Part shown: piece after piece, positions 25,701 through 37,041 of the stretch
Position numbering within the stretch: the stretch's first letter is position 1
Layout of the letters: every line of letters begins with the position of its first letter
Program-made: the position numbers and the translations under genes
From: Caenorhabditis elegans
Lineage: Eukaryota; Nematoda; Chromadorea; Rhabditida; Rhabditidae
Length of the DNA: 64,000 nucleotides
Direction: 5' to 3'
Assembly: GCF_000002985.6 (NCBI RefSeq)
Contig: NC_003280.10
Location: 6,134,501-6,198,500, forward strand
The notes under the pieces: model-generated
Databases searched by the model: none
Told to the model about the DNA's origin: nothing
The model's input: only the letters and a program-made list of their open reading frames with translations

Positions 25701-26543
25701 GATGGTCACGCTGCAAAAAAAGACACATAAATCAATCATTTTTAATGACTCTTTTCTCCTTGGTACTTCTATACTACTTGTTGAATAGACAAAAGTTCAT
25801 GAGCGTCTGCTTGGTGGATAAGTTGAACTTTTTGAGCTCGTTTTCATAAATACTAATGCTTAAAATTTGAAAACTGTTGAAAATCTTGAATGACTTTTTT
25901 TTTTTCATAAGTATGCTTATAAACTCTTAAACCGCTTTTAAAGTATAAGTAGACGGGTGGCCATAAAAACGATGTTTCCCTAATTAACTTAGCTGGAACT
26001 AGTTAGTTGTGTATTGCTCTCATGATCTTTCGTTGACTAGGTAAACTTTCAAAAAAATAGTGACAAATAGACATTTGAGATATATGTCAAAGTTTTCCGA
26101 TTATTGAAAACAAAATAAAATTGATGAAAACCATTCAAAAATTGTTCAATATTCATCGTAGAACCAAAACAGCCAGGAACCGCATTCTCTTGAATCAGGA
26201 AAACGGACTCGATTCAGTCCAGTTTTTCAGATCAAAATTGACTGTTTTTTGGAGTTTAAAAATATAAAACATTTTAAACATTTACACAGAGCTAATTTCA
26301 GAGGTTTTTTTAAAGATAAAACCACAGACAACCTAGACGTACCCAAACTGAAACATTAACTAACTTTAACTTAAATAAATTGGATATTGTTTCAAAAAAA
26401 GATTTTAGTGTTTCATTTTTATTGCCATAACCAACCTGTGCGTGTGGTTGAGGAACAACATAGCTGTTGAAATCTGCCAAAACTTGATGGCATGTTGCCA
26501 AAATTAGAATAGATGCAGACATTTTATCAGTTGATATCCGCAT
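22732..26543 (-). CDS. exp-1: Cys-loop ligand-gated ion channel, EXP-1-like, acidic non-PAR pore entrance
   Basis: Inferred minus-strand model, 16 exons, 567 residues: 26436-26543, 25612-25710, 25433-25518, 25339-25356, 25123-25256, 25011-25081, 24778-24899, 24564-24703, 24450-24509, 24221-24358, 23939-24078, 23717-23895, 23568-23668, 23419-23523, 22907-22980, 22732-22860. Features in order: signal peptide (1 to about 23); an unusual hydrophilic N-terminal stretch; extracellular domain with SWRDPRL and [11 protein letters not shown]; a Cys-loop with 13 residues between the cysteines; [18 protein letters not shown]1; M2; a conserved [10 protein letters not shown] before M3; a short intracellular loop; M4 in the last exon. 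The extracellular part is most like GABA/GluCl-type receptors, but the M1-M2 junction reads ETETEFQD where anion channels have PAR. The GABA-gated cation channels EXP-1 and LGC-35 are known for ETE at this place. I call it exp-1 with moderate confidence; lgc-35 is the alternative. Role if exp-1: excitatory GABA receptor of enteric muscle. The ATG follows an acceptor (TTGATTCAG), consistent with trans-splicing. Confidence 0.75.
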
Positions 26544-28509
26544 TTCAATCTGAATCAATAGGTAACCGTCGGAAGAATAATGTTGACTGGCAGATTGGAT
26601 GACATCTAGACGAGAAAGGAAATATGACTTTTCTTCTTTGGGAAACAAAAGGAAGTCCTAAAAAGAGAAAAGAGCAGTGTCTAACTTAACTGGTTTTGCG
26701 CTAGAAATCGAAAAACGAGAGAAATGGTGAGGGTGGGGGCGGGCCTAAACAAAAATAATATGTAATGTTCCATTGGGACTTTTAAGACATTTTAAGATAA
26801 AATAGCTTTTAAAATTCTCAGATTATATACGATTGAAGAGGGAATCAAAAAGGGAAGCCATGTACTTTTTTCAGTGGTTTTGTGACATGACATTGCCTTC
26901 CGGGGAGGCGCTGGCTCCCCCATTCAAATATGACATCTGTCTCCAGAATCTTATTCTTTTATCTTTCTTTCTCACTCCATTTTTTTATTTGCCACTTTAG
27001 AAAACGGAAAAGGACGGTGAGATAGTAATCCCTTGAGGGAGGAGAACCAGAACAAGGTTCAATTTCACCGAACGAGTAGGAGGACTTTCAAAACATTTGA
27101 GCACGATTTATGAGAAGGAATTGCAGGATAGTAGCCCCAACAGGAAAAGATTGATTTTGACAAGTGAGAAATGTCCGAGAAACTCTTGGAGAACGTTTAA
27201 AATGAACAGGAAAAAACGACGAAAATTGGTTAACGAAGAAGTGAATAACGAGAGAACGGAATGCACTCTAGAAAAAAACGGATGCTTGATTACACTAGCT
27301 CCCCCTACTTTAATTGGTTCCAGAGTTTGGCTTTGTCTTTCTTTTTCTTTAGTCTTTGACAGGAAAATTATCTGGGTTCAGACGAACTCCGCATATTTAG
27401 AAATTGAGGGAGATTAAACTGTTCGGTAGATAGACAGTTTTAAGAGAAAAAAACGTCCAAGACATCATTGGTATTGCAAAATTGTCGATCTCGGTTACGG
27501 TAGATTTTTAATTGGTTTTTAATTGAGTTGTAAGCCTTCCGTAACTCCTCCTAATTCAAGAGCCAATTTCTTGCCGAAGTTTTGCTCAAAAGAATTAACT
27601 TTATTCAAAAGTTGACTAGACTTTACCAGAAGACACAAATTCTTTTTTTTTGGTCAATCAGGCAAGTTCCGAGAAGGTAAGTCTTGGTTATTCAAAATTA
27701 ACGCAACCAAACTTATGGCAAAAATGCTCGCGCGCCAGCTTATTTTCAAAAGTTTGGCAAAAAACTCAACAGGGTCGGCACCACTCATTATTGGTTTTCA
27801 GAAAATTTGTCTAATTTATCCTAATTATTATAGAAATATTTTACTGTTTCAAGAAAATTTAATTACTATTTTGAGCTGGCAACTTTGAAAACCCGTCTTG
27901 TATTGGTCACACCTAAATGTCCAAGACACAATAATGGAATAACTGAGAGATAGAGAAAGGTCTCATCACAGAAATATTCCCTGTTGCTCTTGAGCTTCAT
28001 ATCGAAAACATATGCCAAGAGCCACGACGACGACGACGACTAATTCTGAACATTTGGATAGAGGCGGGTTTTTCTTTTTGCACGGGAGCAAAGAAGAAAC
28101 GAGAGGAATAGGGAGGGGTAGATGACAAAACGGCGTTTTGAATGTGATGTGATTTTGAAATGAAGAAGAAGCCAGGAAGACTCTGAATCGCAACCGCAAC
28201 GACATACTGGAAGAAGCGTTGTCGTCGACACGAATCAAGTGAGAAAGAGAGATGAAACAGAAGTGGAGATCTAAAAAGGAGGTTCAAAAAATGAATATGA
28301 TGCTGTTAAAGTGCATACATATGTCAAATGGGAAAATAGATTTTAAAAACCACAAAAATATAGACTTTAGATTTGAAAAACCAGTTGTAAGAGAAGATCT
28401 AGTGGAAATTGTAGGCAAATTTGCCTCTCAAACCTGTGACTACCCTTTCTCATTGGCTCCCTGTGCTTATTGCCAACGCATTTTCAGTGTCGACTCGTTC
28501 CTAATTTTG
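26544..28509. promoter_or_regulatory. Upstream region of the receptor gene
   Basis: No gene seen. It presumably holds the minus-strand receptor promoter. A short GAC/CGA triplet run lies near 28022-28040. Open frames on both strands here show no splice signals and are composition artefacts. Confidence 0.4.
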
Positions 28510-30105
28510 TTCGTGAGAAATCCGAGAAAACAACAATTAAAGGAGTGAGATTCTAGGTTGACGTATATGAATTTTCTTGTTAAACTCGCAAAATTGCGTT
28601 TCTTCAAACTCTCATATCTTGAAAAATACGCATCTAAAAAACAAATGTTCAATTAACAAAATGATCAAAAATATTTGTTCTTTCTTTTGCATTATTTTAC
28701 GTTGCATACCATCAATTATTTGTCGAGTTACATAGAGTCAAAATCATTTTACGAAAATTCGCCCTAATTTTTGAGAAGCGCTCTGCCCTACCAGTCATAA
28801 CCCAACATTCACTGGGTTTCAGTAGAAGAACTTTGTTAAACAGTGATTGCAAGATATTTTTCCACATTTTATCAGTTAAAATTTTTTTGATATTTTTATG
28901 TTCAGCCGAGTTACAGGCCGTTTTCTGAAAAATTCAATTTCGCTCATAAAACTCTTCATATCCAACGTATCGACTTGAAATTTTGAAAAATAATCACTTT
29001 TTTGAGGTCTCTACAATGTCCTGAAAAATCTTTCAAAAAATCCTGTTAATCTCCAAAATCGTCCTCCGCTCCGAAAAATGAAATCGGATGTTTGCCTTTC
29101 GGAAAATGACCAAAAAATGAAATTGGGATATTTGGGTCGAAAAAAATGTTTTTAGAATGCTGAGAACACGTTATTAACGAATTTCATGTTCGTTTTCCAT
29201 GATTTTTTGTTTCAAACGACCTGAAATTAAAAAATGAGCTTAATTTCATTATCACGTGACATTTTTCTTGCTTGAAAACGATTGGGAACTCGATCAGATT
29301 TCAAATGTCTTAAGCGAAAAAATGTCACGTGATAATGAAATTAGGTTTATTTTTTAATTTTAGGTCGTTTGAAACGAAAAATTATGTGAAATGAACATGA
29401 AATTCGTGAATAACGTGTTCTCAGCATTCTAAAAACATTTTTTTCGACCCCAATATCCCAATTTCATTTTTTGGTCATTTTCCGAAATGCAAACATCCGA
29501 TTTCATTTTTCGGAGCGGAGGACGATTTTGGAGATTAACCGGATGTTTCGAAAGATTTTTTAGGACATTGTAGAGACCTCAAAAAAGTGATCATTTATCA
29601 AAATTTCAAGTCGATACGTTGGATATGAAGACTTTTATGAGCGAAATTGGATTTTTTCGAAAAACGGCCTGTAACTCGGCGGAACATAAAAATATCAAAA
29701 AAAATTTTAACTGTTAAAATGTGGGAAAATATCTTGCAGTCACTGTTTAACAAAGTTTTTTTTTCTGAAATCCAGTGAATGTTGGGAATGTTGGGATGAA
29801 TGTTGGGACTGGTAGAGCAGAGCGGTTCTCAAAAATTAGGGCGAATTTTCGTAAAATGATTTTGACTCTATGTAACTCGACAAATAGTTGATGGTTTGCA
29901 ACTTAAAGTGATGCAAAAGAAAGAACAAATATTTCTGATCATTTTGTTAGTTAAACATTTGTTTTCAAGTCGTTCATTTTTTGAGATACGCGAGTTTGAA
30001 GATATCAAGTTTAGCGACTTTAACAGAATAATGCATATAACCATTTTTGTATGTCAATTTGTCACTTCTTTCCCTATACTTCAATCTTGTTGGATTTCTC
30101 ATATA
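28510..30105. mobile_element. Long palindromic (foldback) element, copy 1
   Basis: The left half (from about 28510) is the imperfect reverse complement of the right half (ending about 30105). For example, CGAGTTACATAGAGTCAAAA near 28723 pairs with TTTTGACTCTATGTAACTCG near 29861. The two halves meet around a short asymmetric centre near 29255-29335 bordered by CACGTGAC / GTCACGTG. No open frame encodes a transposase, so it is a non-autonomous element. C. elegans has several families of such long palindromic repeats; I do not assign one. A second copy lies at about 31735-33255. Ends are approximate. Confidence 0.8.
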
Positions 30106-31236
30106 CAATAATCACAACAAATATTACCTGAAAAAGATCCACGTTTTTTATAAGTTCATACAACAAGTAGCCAATTTCAAACCTGTTTTTTTTAAAACTA
30201 ATACAGTTATAATATTACTGTTTCTACTTTCTACTGTGACTACTTTTGTTTAAAAATGACAACTACCTAGGCTAAGTTTTAACGCATTTAAACCAGAATT
30301 TAACCATTTTGGCAGCACAAGCCGGGCGTCCTGCTCTGTATTTTCCGGACTAATTTTTACTACGGATTTTATACTATTTTTTAACCGTTTTGCCAGCACT
30401 AATTGAATTGAAAAGCCGAAGTGTACATAAAAATCTGAAAAAAACGTTCACTTAAATTGACTCTTTCATTTTGAAGGATTCATTCTGCCTACAAATGCCA
30501 CGTGACAATATATTCACAAAAATCCGATGTTTTCAATGAGAACATCGTAAGAATGAACATAACCATAAACATAAGACTCACATCAAAGTTAACATGTTTT
30601 TTTTTCTTCTGTTTCACACAATTATTTTCCCACTAAGTCTATTGTTTTTCTAACGATATTAGTACCAGATTCAGAACATTTTCTGAGAAGAACTTAAAAA
30701 AGAACGATGAGAAAACAGGTGGCAGTATGAGCTGAGAAAATTGATTCGAGATATCTAAAAATACATTTACAAGTGAGCAAAATCGACAGGAAGTTTCTTG
30801 ACACAGACTAACGGATTCGATTGTTTCTAAGTGAAAAAGGAAGTGACTGACTACTCGTTCAATCCCTTTTCGTAGAAACTGATGATGTCAAGTTTAGATG
30901 TTCATCTTATGTAAACTGAATTAAAGGGAAAATGATGTGATTTTATCACAAAATTAGCAGATCGCAGGAAAAAAGCAATCAGTAGTAGTTCTGCACAATG
31001 TGTTTATTTGGTCAATTTGATTTTTTCTTTTCGAAGATTTACTGGAAAAATGAATTTGTAGCGAATCCCACGAAAGATTTTTTAAATTATCACAAATTGA
31101 GTCTCAGTTTGTTGAAGTTTTTTGTTGAAAGTGAAAACAAGAAAACAAGGAAAAAATCAATAATTTTATTTAAAAAACCAGTAAATCGTTGAGAACCCGT
31201 AATTAAGTATGAAATCACTTGATAATAGAGAATAGA
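30106..31236. other. Gene-free spacer between palindrome 1 and the sulfotransferase 3' end
   Basis: AT-rich, no coding exon recognised. A minus-strand poly(A) signal (TTTATT on the plus strand, 31165-31170) sits 67 bp beyond the sulfotransferase stop codon and probably ends that transcript. Confidence 0.5.
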
Positions 31237-34200
31237 TTATTCCCAGGAATATGTTCGATTGATTAACCGGAAAAAGTTTTGATTGTGCTCTTCAAACATA
31301 TTTGATAGTTTAGCCACAACATCTTCGCTTACTGATCGATGCTTTCGACCTGAAATTTAACAGGTTAGTTTTCGAACCTTAATAGCATCTTAATGGATCG
31401 TAATATTAAATAATAATTGACTCCAAAGACATTGACCTCTTTTGTTCTTTTACTACCTGTGCTTTAAGCCATCTCATTTTAATTGCCTATTTGCTTTCAA
31501 TTTTGATCGTGAAAAATCCAATGAAATGAAAGCATAGGGAAAGAGGTGCGACTTCAGATTGACGAACAAAAATGGTTGTATTCATAATCATTAATAAGTA
31601 AAGACATGACATAATTATGCGTTTATATAACATTTACAAAGGTCTTCTACAATTCAACAATTACACATTCTAAATTCTCCTCATTAAAATAACATCTACC
31701 AGCAAAAAGGGCAAAACAAGGCTTATTGGTCCACAAAACTCACTAAATCAGGTATCTTCAAACGGGCGTATCTTAAGAAATACATACCCACAAATTGAAT
31801 GCTCAATTAACAAAATGATCAAAAATATTTTTTCTTTCGTTTATATAATTTTTTATTGCAGACAATCGACTATTTGTTGAGTTACGCCGAGGCAAAGTCA
31901 TTATTCAAAAAGATCCGAAAATTTTGATAACTTCTTTGTTCTACCCGCCATAACGCCATAATCCATTTAATTTCAGTAAACAAATTGTGTTGTATAGTAA
32001 CGACAAAATATTTTCTGTGTTTCATCAGCTTTGAATTTTTTGATATTTTCATGTTCAGCCGAGTTACAGGCCGTTTACTGAAAAAATCCAATTTCGCTCA
32101 TAAAACTCTTCATATCCAACGTATCAACTTGAAATTTTGAAAAATGATTACTTTTTTGAGGTCTCTACAATGTCCTAAAAAATCTTCCAAAAAATCCTGT
32201 TAAACTCCAAAATCGTCCTCCGCTCCGAAAAATGAAATCGGATGTTTGCCTTTACCAAAAAATTGACCAAAAAATGAAATTATTTGGGTCGAAAAAAATG
32301 TTTTTAGAATGCTGAGAACACGTTATTAACGAATTTCATGTTCGTTTTCCATGATTTTTTGTTTCAAACGACCTGAAATTAAAAAATGAGCTTAATTTCA
32401 TTATCACGTGACATTTTTTCGCTTAAGACATTTGAAATCTGATCGAGTTCCCAATCGTTTTCAAGCAAGAAAAATGTCACGTAAGAATTGAATTAGGTTC
32501 ATTTTTTAATTTTAGGTCGTTTGAAACGAAAAATCATGAAAAATGAACATGAAATTCGTGAATAACGTGTTCTCAGCATTCTAAAAACATTTTTTTCGTC
32601 CCCAATATCCCAATTTCATTTTTTGGTCATTTTCCGAAAGGCAAACATCCGATTTCATTTTTCGGAGCGGAGGACGATTTTGGAGATTAACAGGATTTTT
32701 CGAAAGATTTTTTAGGACATTGTAGAGACCTCAAAAAGTGATGTTTTTTTTCAAAATTTCAAGTCGATACGTTGGATATGAAGAGTTTTATGAGCGAAAT
32801 TGGATTTTTTCAGAAAACGGCCTGTAACTCGGCTGAACATAAAAATATCAAAAAAAAATTAAATGATAAAATGTGGAAAAATATCTTGCAATCACTGTTT
32901 AACAAAGTTTTTTTTTCTGAAATCCAGGGAATGTTGGGTTATGACTGGTAGAGCAGAGCGGTTCTCAAAAATTTAGACGAATTTTCGTAAAATTATTTTG
33001 ACTCTATGTAACTCGGCAAATAATTGATGGTTTGCAACTTAAAGTGATGCAAAAGAAAGAAAAAATATTTCTGATCATTTTGTTAATTAAACATTTGTTG
33101 TCTAGACGTGTATTTTTCAAGATATGAGAGTTTGAAGAAACGCAATTTTGCGAGTTTAACGATATAATGCGTATGAATATAATCATTTTTCTACGTCAAC
33201 CTATGATCCCACTCCTTTCCATACGGGGTTCCGTTTTATTAGATTTCTCATAACCAAAAGTTCGGCAAAGAGAAAAGATAGTCAAGGATTAGTGTTTTGT
33301 TAAATTTTCTAAAATTAGTTAATTTGTTCCACTAATTTTTTTGCTGCGAAAACCAACCTTTTGACAGTCCCAAACATCGAACTTTTGTAGTTTTTCGAAA
33401 GCAAAAGAATCCCTTATTGTAATCAAAAACCAATTGGCTCGGGGTAATCGATCTCTCTAATCCTAAGAATTCTTCCACTTTCCGTAACTGAAAAATAAAT
33501 TCACACAAGCAATTAATTTGAAATATTCTACCTCACGAAGGGGGTTTGCTCTGAAAACATCTCCATTCACAAAAAGAAAATTTTTGAGATCAAAGTACTT
33601 GAGCCATTTTGAAATATGAACATCGTAAAGAGAATTTGTCATTGGTTTATACTCCATATTGATTTTCTCAATTCCAGCTTCATTCGTTTTAAATGCTTCC
33701 ACTGATAGCACTGGAAGTGTTTTATTTTGTTCCAATTTGTTGTAGTATACCTGAAGAGATTTTAATTCAGATTTCAAATTCATAAAAACTGAAAGTTACC
33801 TGTGTGAAGTCACTAACAGTTCTATATACAGGATGTCGAACAATTAAAATAAGTTTCATATCTGGATTCATTTCGTAAACTCTTTTGGGAACATGCTCAT
33901 TTGTGAAGTACGCTGGCGTTTTTTCGATGACAATCTGAACAACATTAAAAGATTTTTTTTATGATAATTGTTAGCTTTCAAGCTCACTTCGTTATCATTT
34001 TCGACTTCAGGCATTTGATCTCGATACCAATCAAATCCAAGTGTGTAATTTGAATCAAAGAAATGAGTTTCTCGTCTCACAATTCGAACTTTTGGGTGAA
34101 GAGCGATTGCGTCTAGTAATGCACGTGTTCCTCCTTTCCGTACTCCAACTATTAAAGCCGATGGGAATCTGAAATTAAGGCATGTTAAGAATTTCTGTGA

Positions 34201-34731
34201 TCTTGTACTCTTTTTCACACACATACAAAGTACAGAAACAAATTACTTTTGTCGTGTTCAGTTTTTTCGCTGCTCGAATTTTCGAGGAGACTTGTAACAA
34301 CTAAAAAAAGCTTCCGGTTTTAATTGTTTTCACGGAATAATTCCAAAATTCTATGGAAATAGAAATGAATAATATATCACCGCTTTTACTACCGATACAT
34401 TAAAAAAAGCCACCATGGTAAAGTGGCTAAAAGTTTTGCCATTCACGTAGACATTCGCTGGTTCAATCCATGCGATGGAAAAATCTTTTTTGAAGTTAGT
34501 TAGATTTTTGTTGACGATAAATGTCATTTACAATTATTGTAATTCTAAAAAACAATATTCCGAACTCCATAAATATATAACTTACTTTTTCTCCAAATGA
34601 GATTTCTCGCCTTTTCCTAAATCTATCCACCATTTGAACTTGAAATTTCGAAAAAATAAGTTATACTGTAAGAAGCACATTCCAATTGTCAATAGACAAG
34701 CAACTACACATCTTGTTGAAAACTTGACCAT
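31237..34731 (-). CDS. hst-3.1: Heparan sulfate glucosamine 3-O-sulfotransferase, type II membrane protein
   Basis: Inferred minus-strand model, six exons, 307 residues: 34586-34731, 33988-34168, 33800-33934, 33532-33750, 33358-33487, 31237-31349. A short basic N-terminus and one hydrophobic signal anchor (about residues 8-26) place the enzyme in the Golgi lumen. The PAPS-binding loop [14 protein letters not shown] lies at about 56-69, and the 3'-phosphate site [11 protein letters not shown] at about 141-151. RETHFFD and the ending GRKH..., with a final aromatic segment, are typical of the 3-O-sulfotransferase family. The enzyme adds sulfate to the 3-OH of glucosamine in heparan sulfate, a rare modification that creates specific protein-binding sites. 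The last intron is 2 kb because it contains palindromic element copy 2; other introns are 44-420 bp. hst-3.1 is preferred over hst-3.2 from remembered neighbours (fkh-8). Confidence 0.85.
31735..33255. mobile_element. Long palindromic (foldback) element, copy 2, in the hst-3.1 last intron
   Basis: Closely related to copy 1 (about 28510-30105), with the same arm sequences. The short asymmetric centre (about 32405-32480) reads as the reverse complement of that in copy 1, so the two insertions are in opposite orientation. The left outer end is more decayed than the right. No transposase frame. Confidence 0.8.
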
Positions 34732-35134
34732 TCTGCATCATTTCATTCTCTGAAACAAGAAATTGAACGATTCGAACGGAATTGGAAACGATTATGCCGA
34801 AATGAGCAGGTCGTGCACACTTAGTGCACTTCCACTTCTCAATGAAAAATAAACAGTTTGGAGGGGATTTACCCTTAGGGATAGATATATTGGAAGAGGA
34901 CAAATGGAAAAGATGGGAGAAAGAAATCTAGCTTCTCTCTTCCAACTAATATGTAAAAATATAATGAGTAGTCCGTCCCGAAAAGGGTTTATGAATTAAT
35001 AAGGAGTAGGGTGGAAAAAAGGGAATTGGAGAATAATATCTGGTTGACGAGGACGTAAAGAATCAAATCATACGAAAAAGTTTATTTGAATAGTGTTGGT
35101 TTGCAACATTAAAAATCAAACAAACCTAGACATT
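34732..35134. promoter_or_regulatory. Leader and upstream region of hst-3.1
   Basis: On the minus strand a trans-splice-like acceptor (TTGTTTCAG) precedes position 34749, leaving an 18-nt leader before the main ATG at 34731. The leader contains out-of-frame ATGs at 34746 and 34741. Nothing else recognised. Confidence 0.5.
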
Positions 35135-35355
35135 ATGCTTTACAGAAAAGGTAAGAAAAAAAATGGAAAGTGGATAAATTTACAGAATTTCCAGAAATTA
35201 AAACGCGTTATTCGAAGCGAGGTTATTGTGAATTGGTAAACGAGTCATATGTTCAAAAATCAAAAAAAAAGGTTATTAAATCGATGAATGAGTTGTTGAA
35301 ATTTTATAAAGAACATTCGAAAAAAATACGGTACACAAAAGATAAAAAAAGTTGA
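35135..35355 (+). CDS. Candidate small spliced gene, Lys-rich, unknown
   Basis: ATG 35135 opens a 16-nt exon ending at 35150, followed by a strong donor (GGTAAG). The acceptor AATTTACAG at 35177-35185 opens a second exon, 35186-35355. Joined, they give an uninterrupted 61-residue Lys/Tyr-rich protein ending KDKKS. It has no signal peptide and I recognise no domain. The intron would be only 35 nt, below the usual nematode minimum, and the coding part could be a chance frame in A-rich DNA. It is diverged from hst-3.1 by about 400 bp. Weak evidence. Confidence 0.25.
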
Positions 35356-37041
35356 TTTTTCTGCGTTACGAAATTTCTCATTTCGACATTCTCGGTACTT
35401 TTTTGAACATAAAGTCTAGTCTAGGAAACCTAGAAAACCCTCAATGGAAATACAATTTTAAAACTATATTATAAATTAATTTTCACATAATTAGTTACTG
35501 CCAAGAATACACTTCCGGTGTTACTGTAGATAAACTGTCAAAACGTGTGCAAGTATGGGGCATGTCATCGAAACGACCTTCACATCAAAATGTGACCTCC
35601 TCACTTCCTCTATTGTTGCTACCGTAAACACGGTCATGACAACTAGAGTGGGGATGATACATTAGCATAATGAGGGAATGATGGTCAAAAGATCTGGGTA
35701 CGAAGATAAAAATGTTTTCAACAATTTGAAGAAGAAATCGAAAATAAAATGAGAAAAGGTGATAATTGAGACAAGGAGCAGGAGCAGGAGAGTTCTTGCT
35801 TTCCTAACTTTCCCTCTCCCGTTGACCCGTTTCCTCTTCCCGTTGTATAATCATCATCTCATCTGTCATTGTCTCTAGTTTCTCTCCTGATCCACTCACT
35901 ATTACGCTTGTCATCCGAGAATAAAGTGTGCGGGAGATAGAGACGTAAAGAAAATATCTGGTGGTCCGGGAGCAACAGGCAGACAGCAGAAGTGGAAACT
36001 AGAGAGGAACGGAACAGATTTGGAGTAAACTAATGATGAACGGGTAGGACACCTGTTCCAAGTTTTTTTTTTGATTTGTCATTTGAGTCGGAAGGATGAG
36101 AAGCGCGGAATGTTGGAAAACGACATTTCATTTTATGAGCCACCAGATGGAAGAGATTTGACAAGCAGTTTACGATGTGTCATTTCACACTTTTTACCGC
36201 TCAGTGAGAGGTCAAGCTTCTAAACATTTCTTAGATTCCCAGGAAATTTTCGTTTACGTCAGCTCTCAATATATTTACAGTTTATTTAAAGACGATATTT
36301 TTCAGAGTAAATTTTAATTTGGTAAATATTTTCCAAAACCTTACCCGTTTCTTTTGTGAACTTTTCAATTCTAATAACTTTTTAGGTATAATCAAAAGTT
36401 TTATAGAAATAGAGGTCATAAAATATTATATATCCGTATTTACTAACTCAAAATTTAAAAAATCATCATGGATCATCATGGTTTAAAATTTTGGCATTTT
36501 TTAAAGTTGTGATGTTTCTGTGATGATTCAAATTTGAGCTATAGCGGGATCCGGCTTCAGTAAAGTCTTGCCCAAGTTTTGTCAAACTAAAGTTGGCTAA
36601 GTAGTTGACATCAATTCAAGTGAATAAATGTGACTTCTGGTGTTATTTTTTTCAGATGTTATCTTAAAATTCAATGAAGAGAAACAAAAACCAATAGGTA
36701 AGGAGCATCCGGTGATCTGAAATCGGCGCTAAAATCCAAAGCATTCAACTTCCCAGAAGCCTCTTGCTCAGAAGACATAACAATCCAAATGCAAATTTTA
36801 TATTTTCTTAACCCCTAGATCACTCTTTTGAAGTTTCCTACAATCTAGCGAACACCCATCGTTAGAGCGCATTTTCCTGAATTAGTCATCTATCTTCACT
36901 TCTTACTTTCACTGACCACCTTTCAATGATTATTAATCGCGTCAATCTGAAACATAATGAGATTTGAAGAGAGTACATAGAAACAGAGAGAAATCCATCT
37001 TGTTTTAGAATAGACAGTCAGTTATCCATATCCTTTCAATC
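35356..37041. promoter_or_regulatory. Gene-free spacer upstream of the small secreted protein gene
   Basis: No coding exon seen. It contains a stretch richer in GA/CT near 35760-36000. It presumably includes the promoter of the gene at 37042. Confidence 0.35.
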
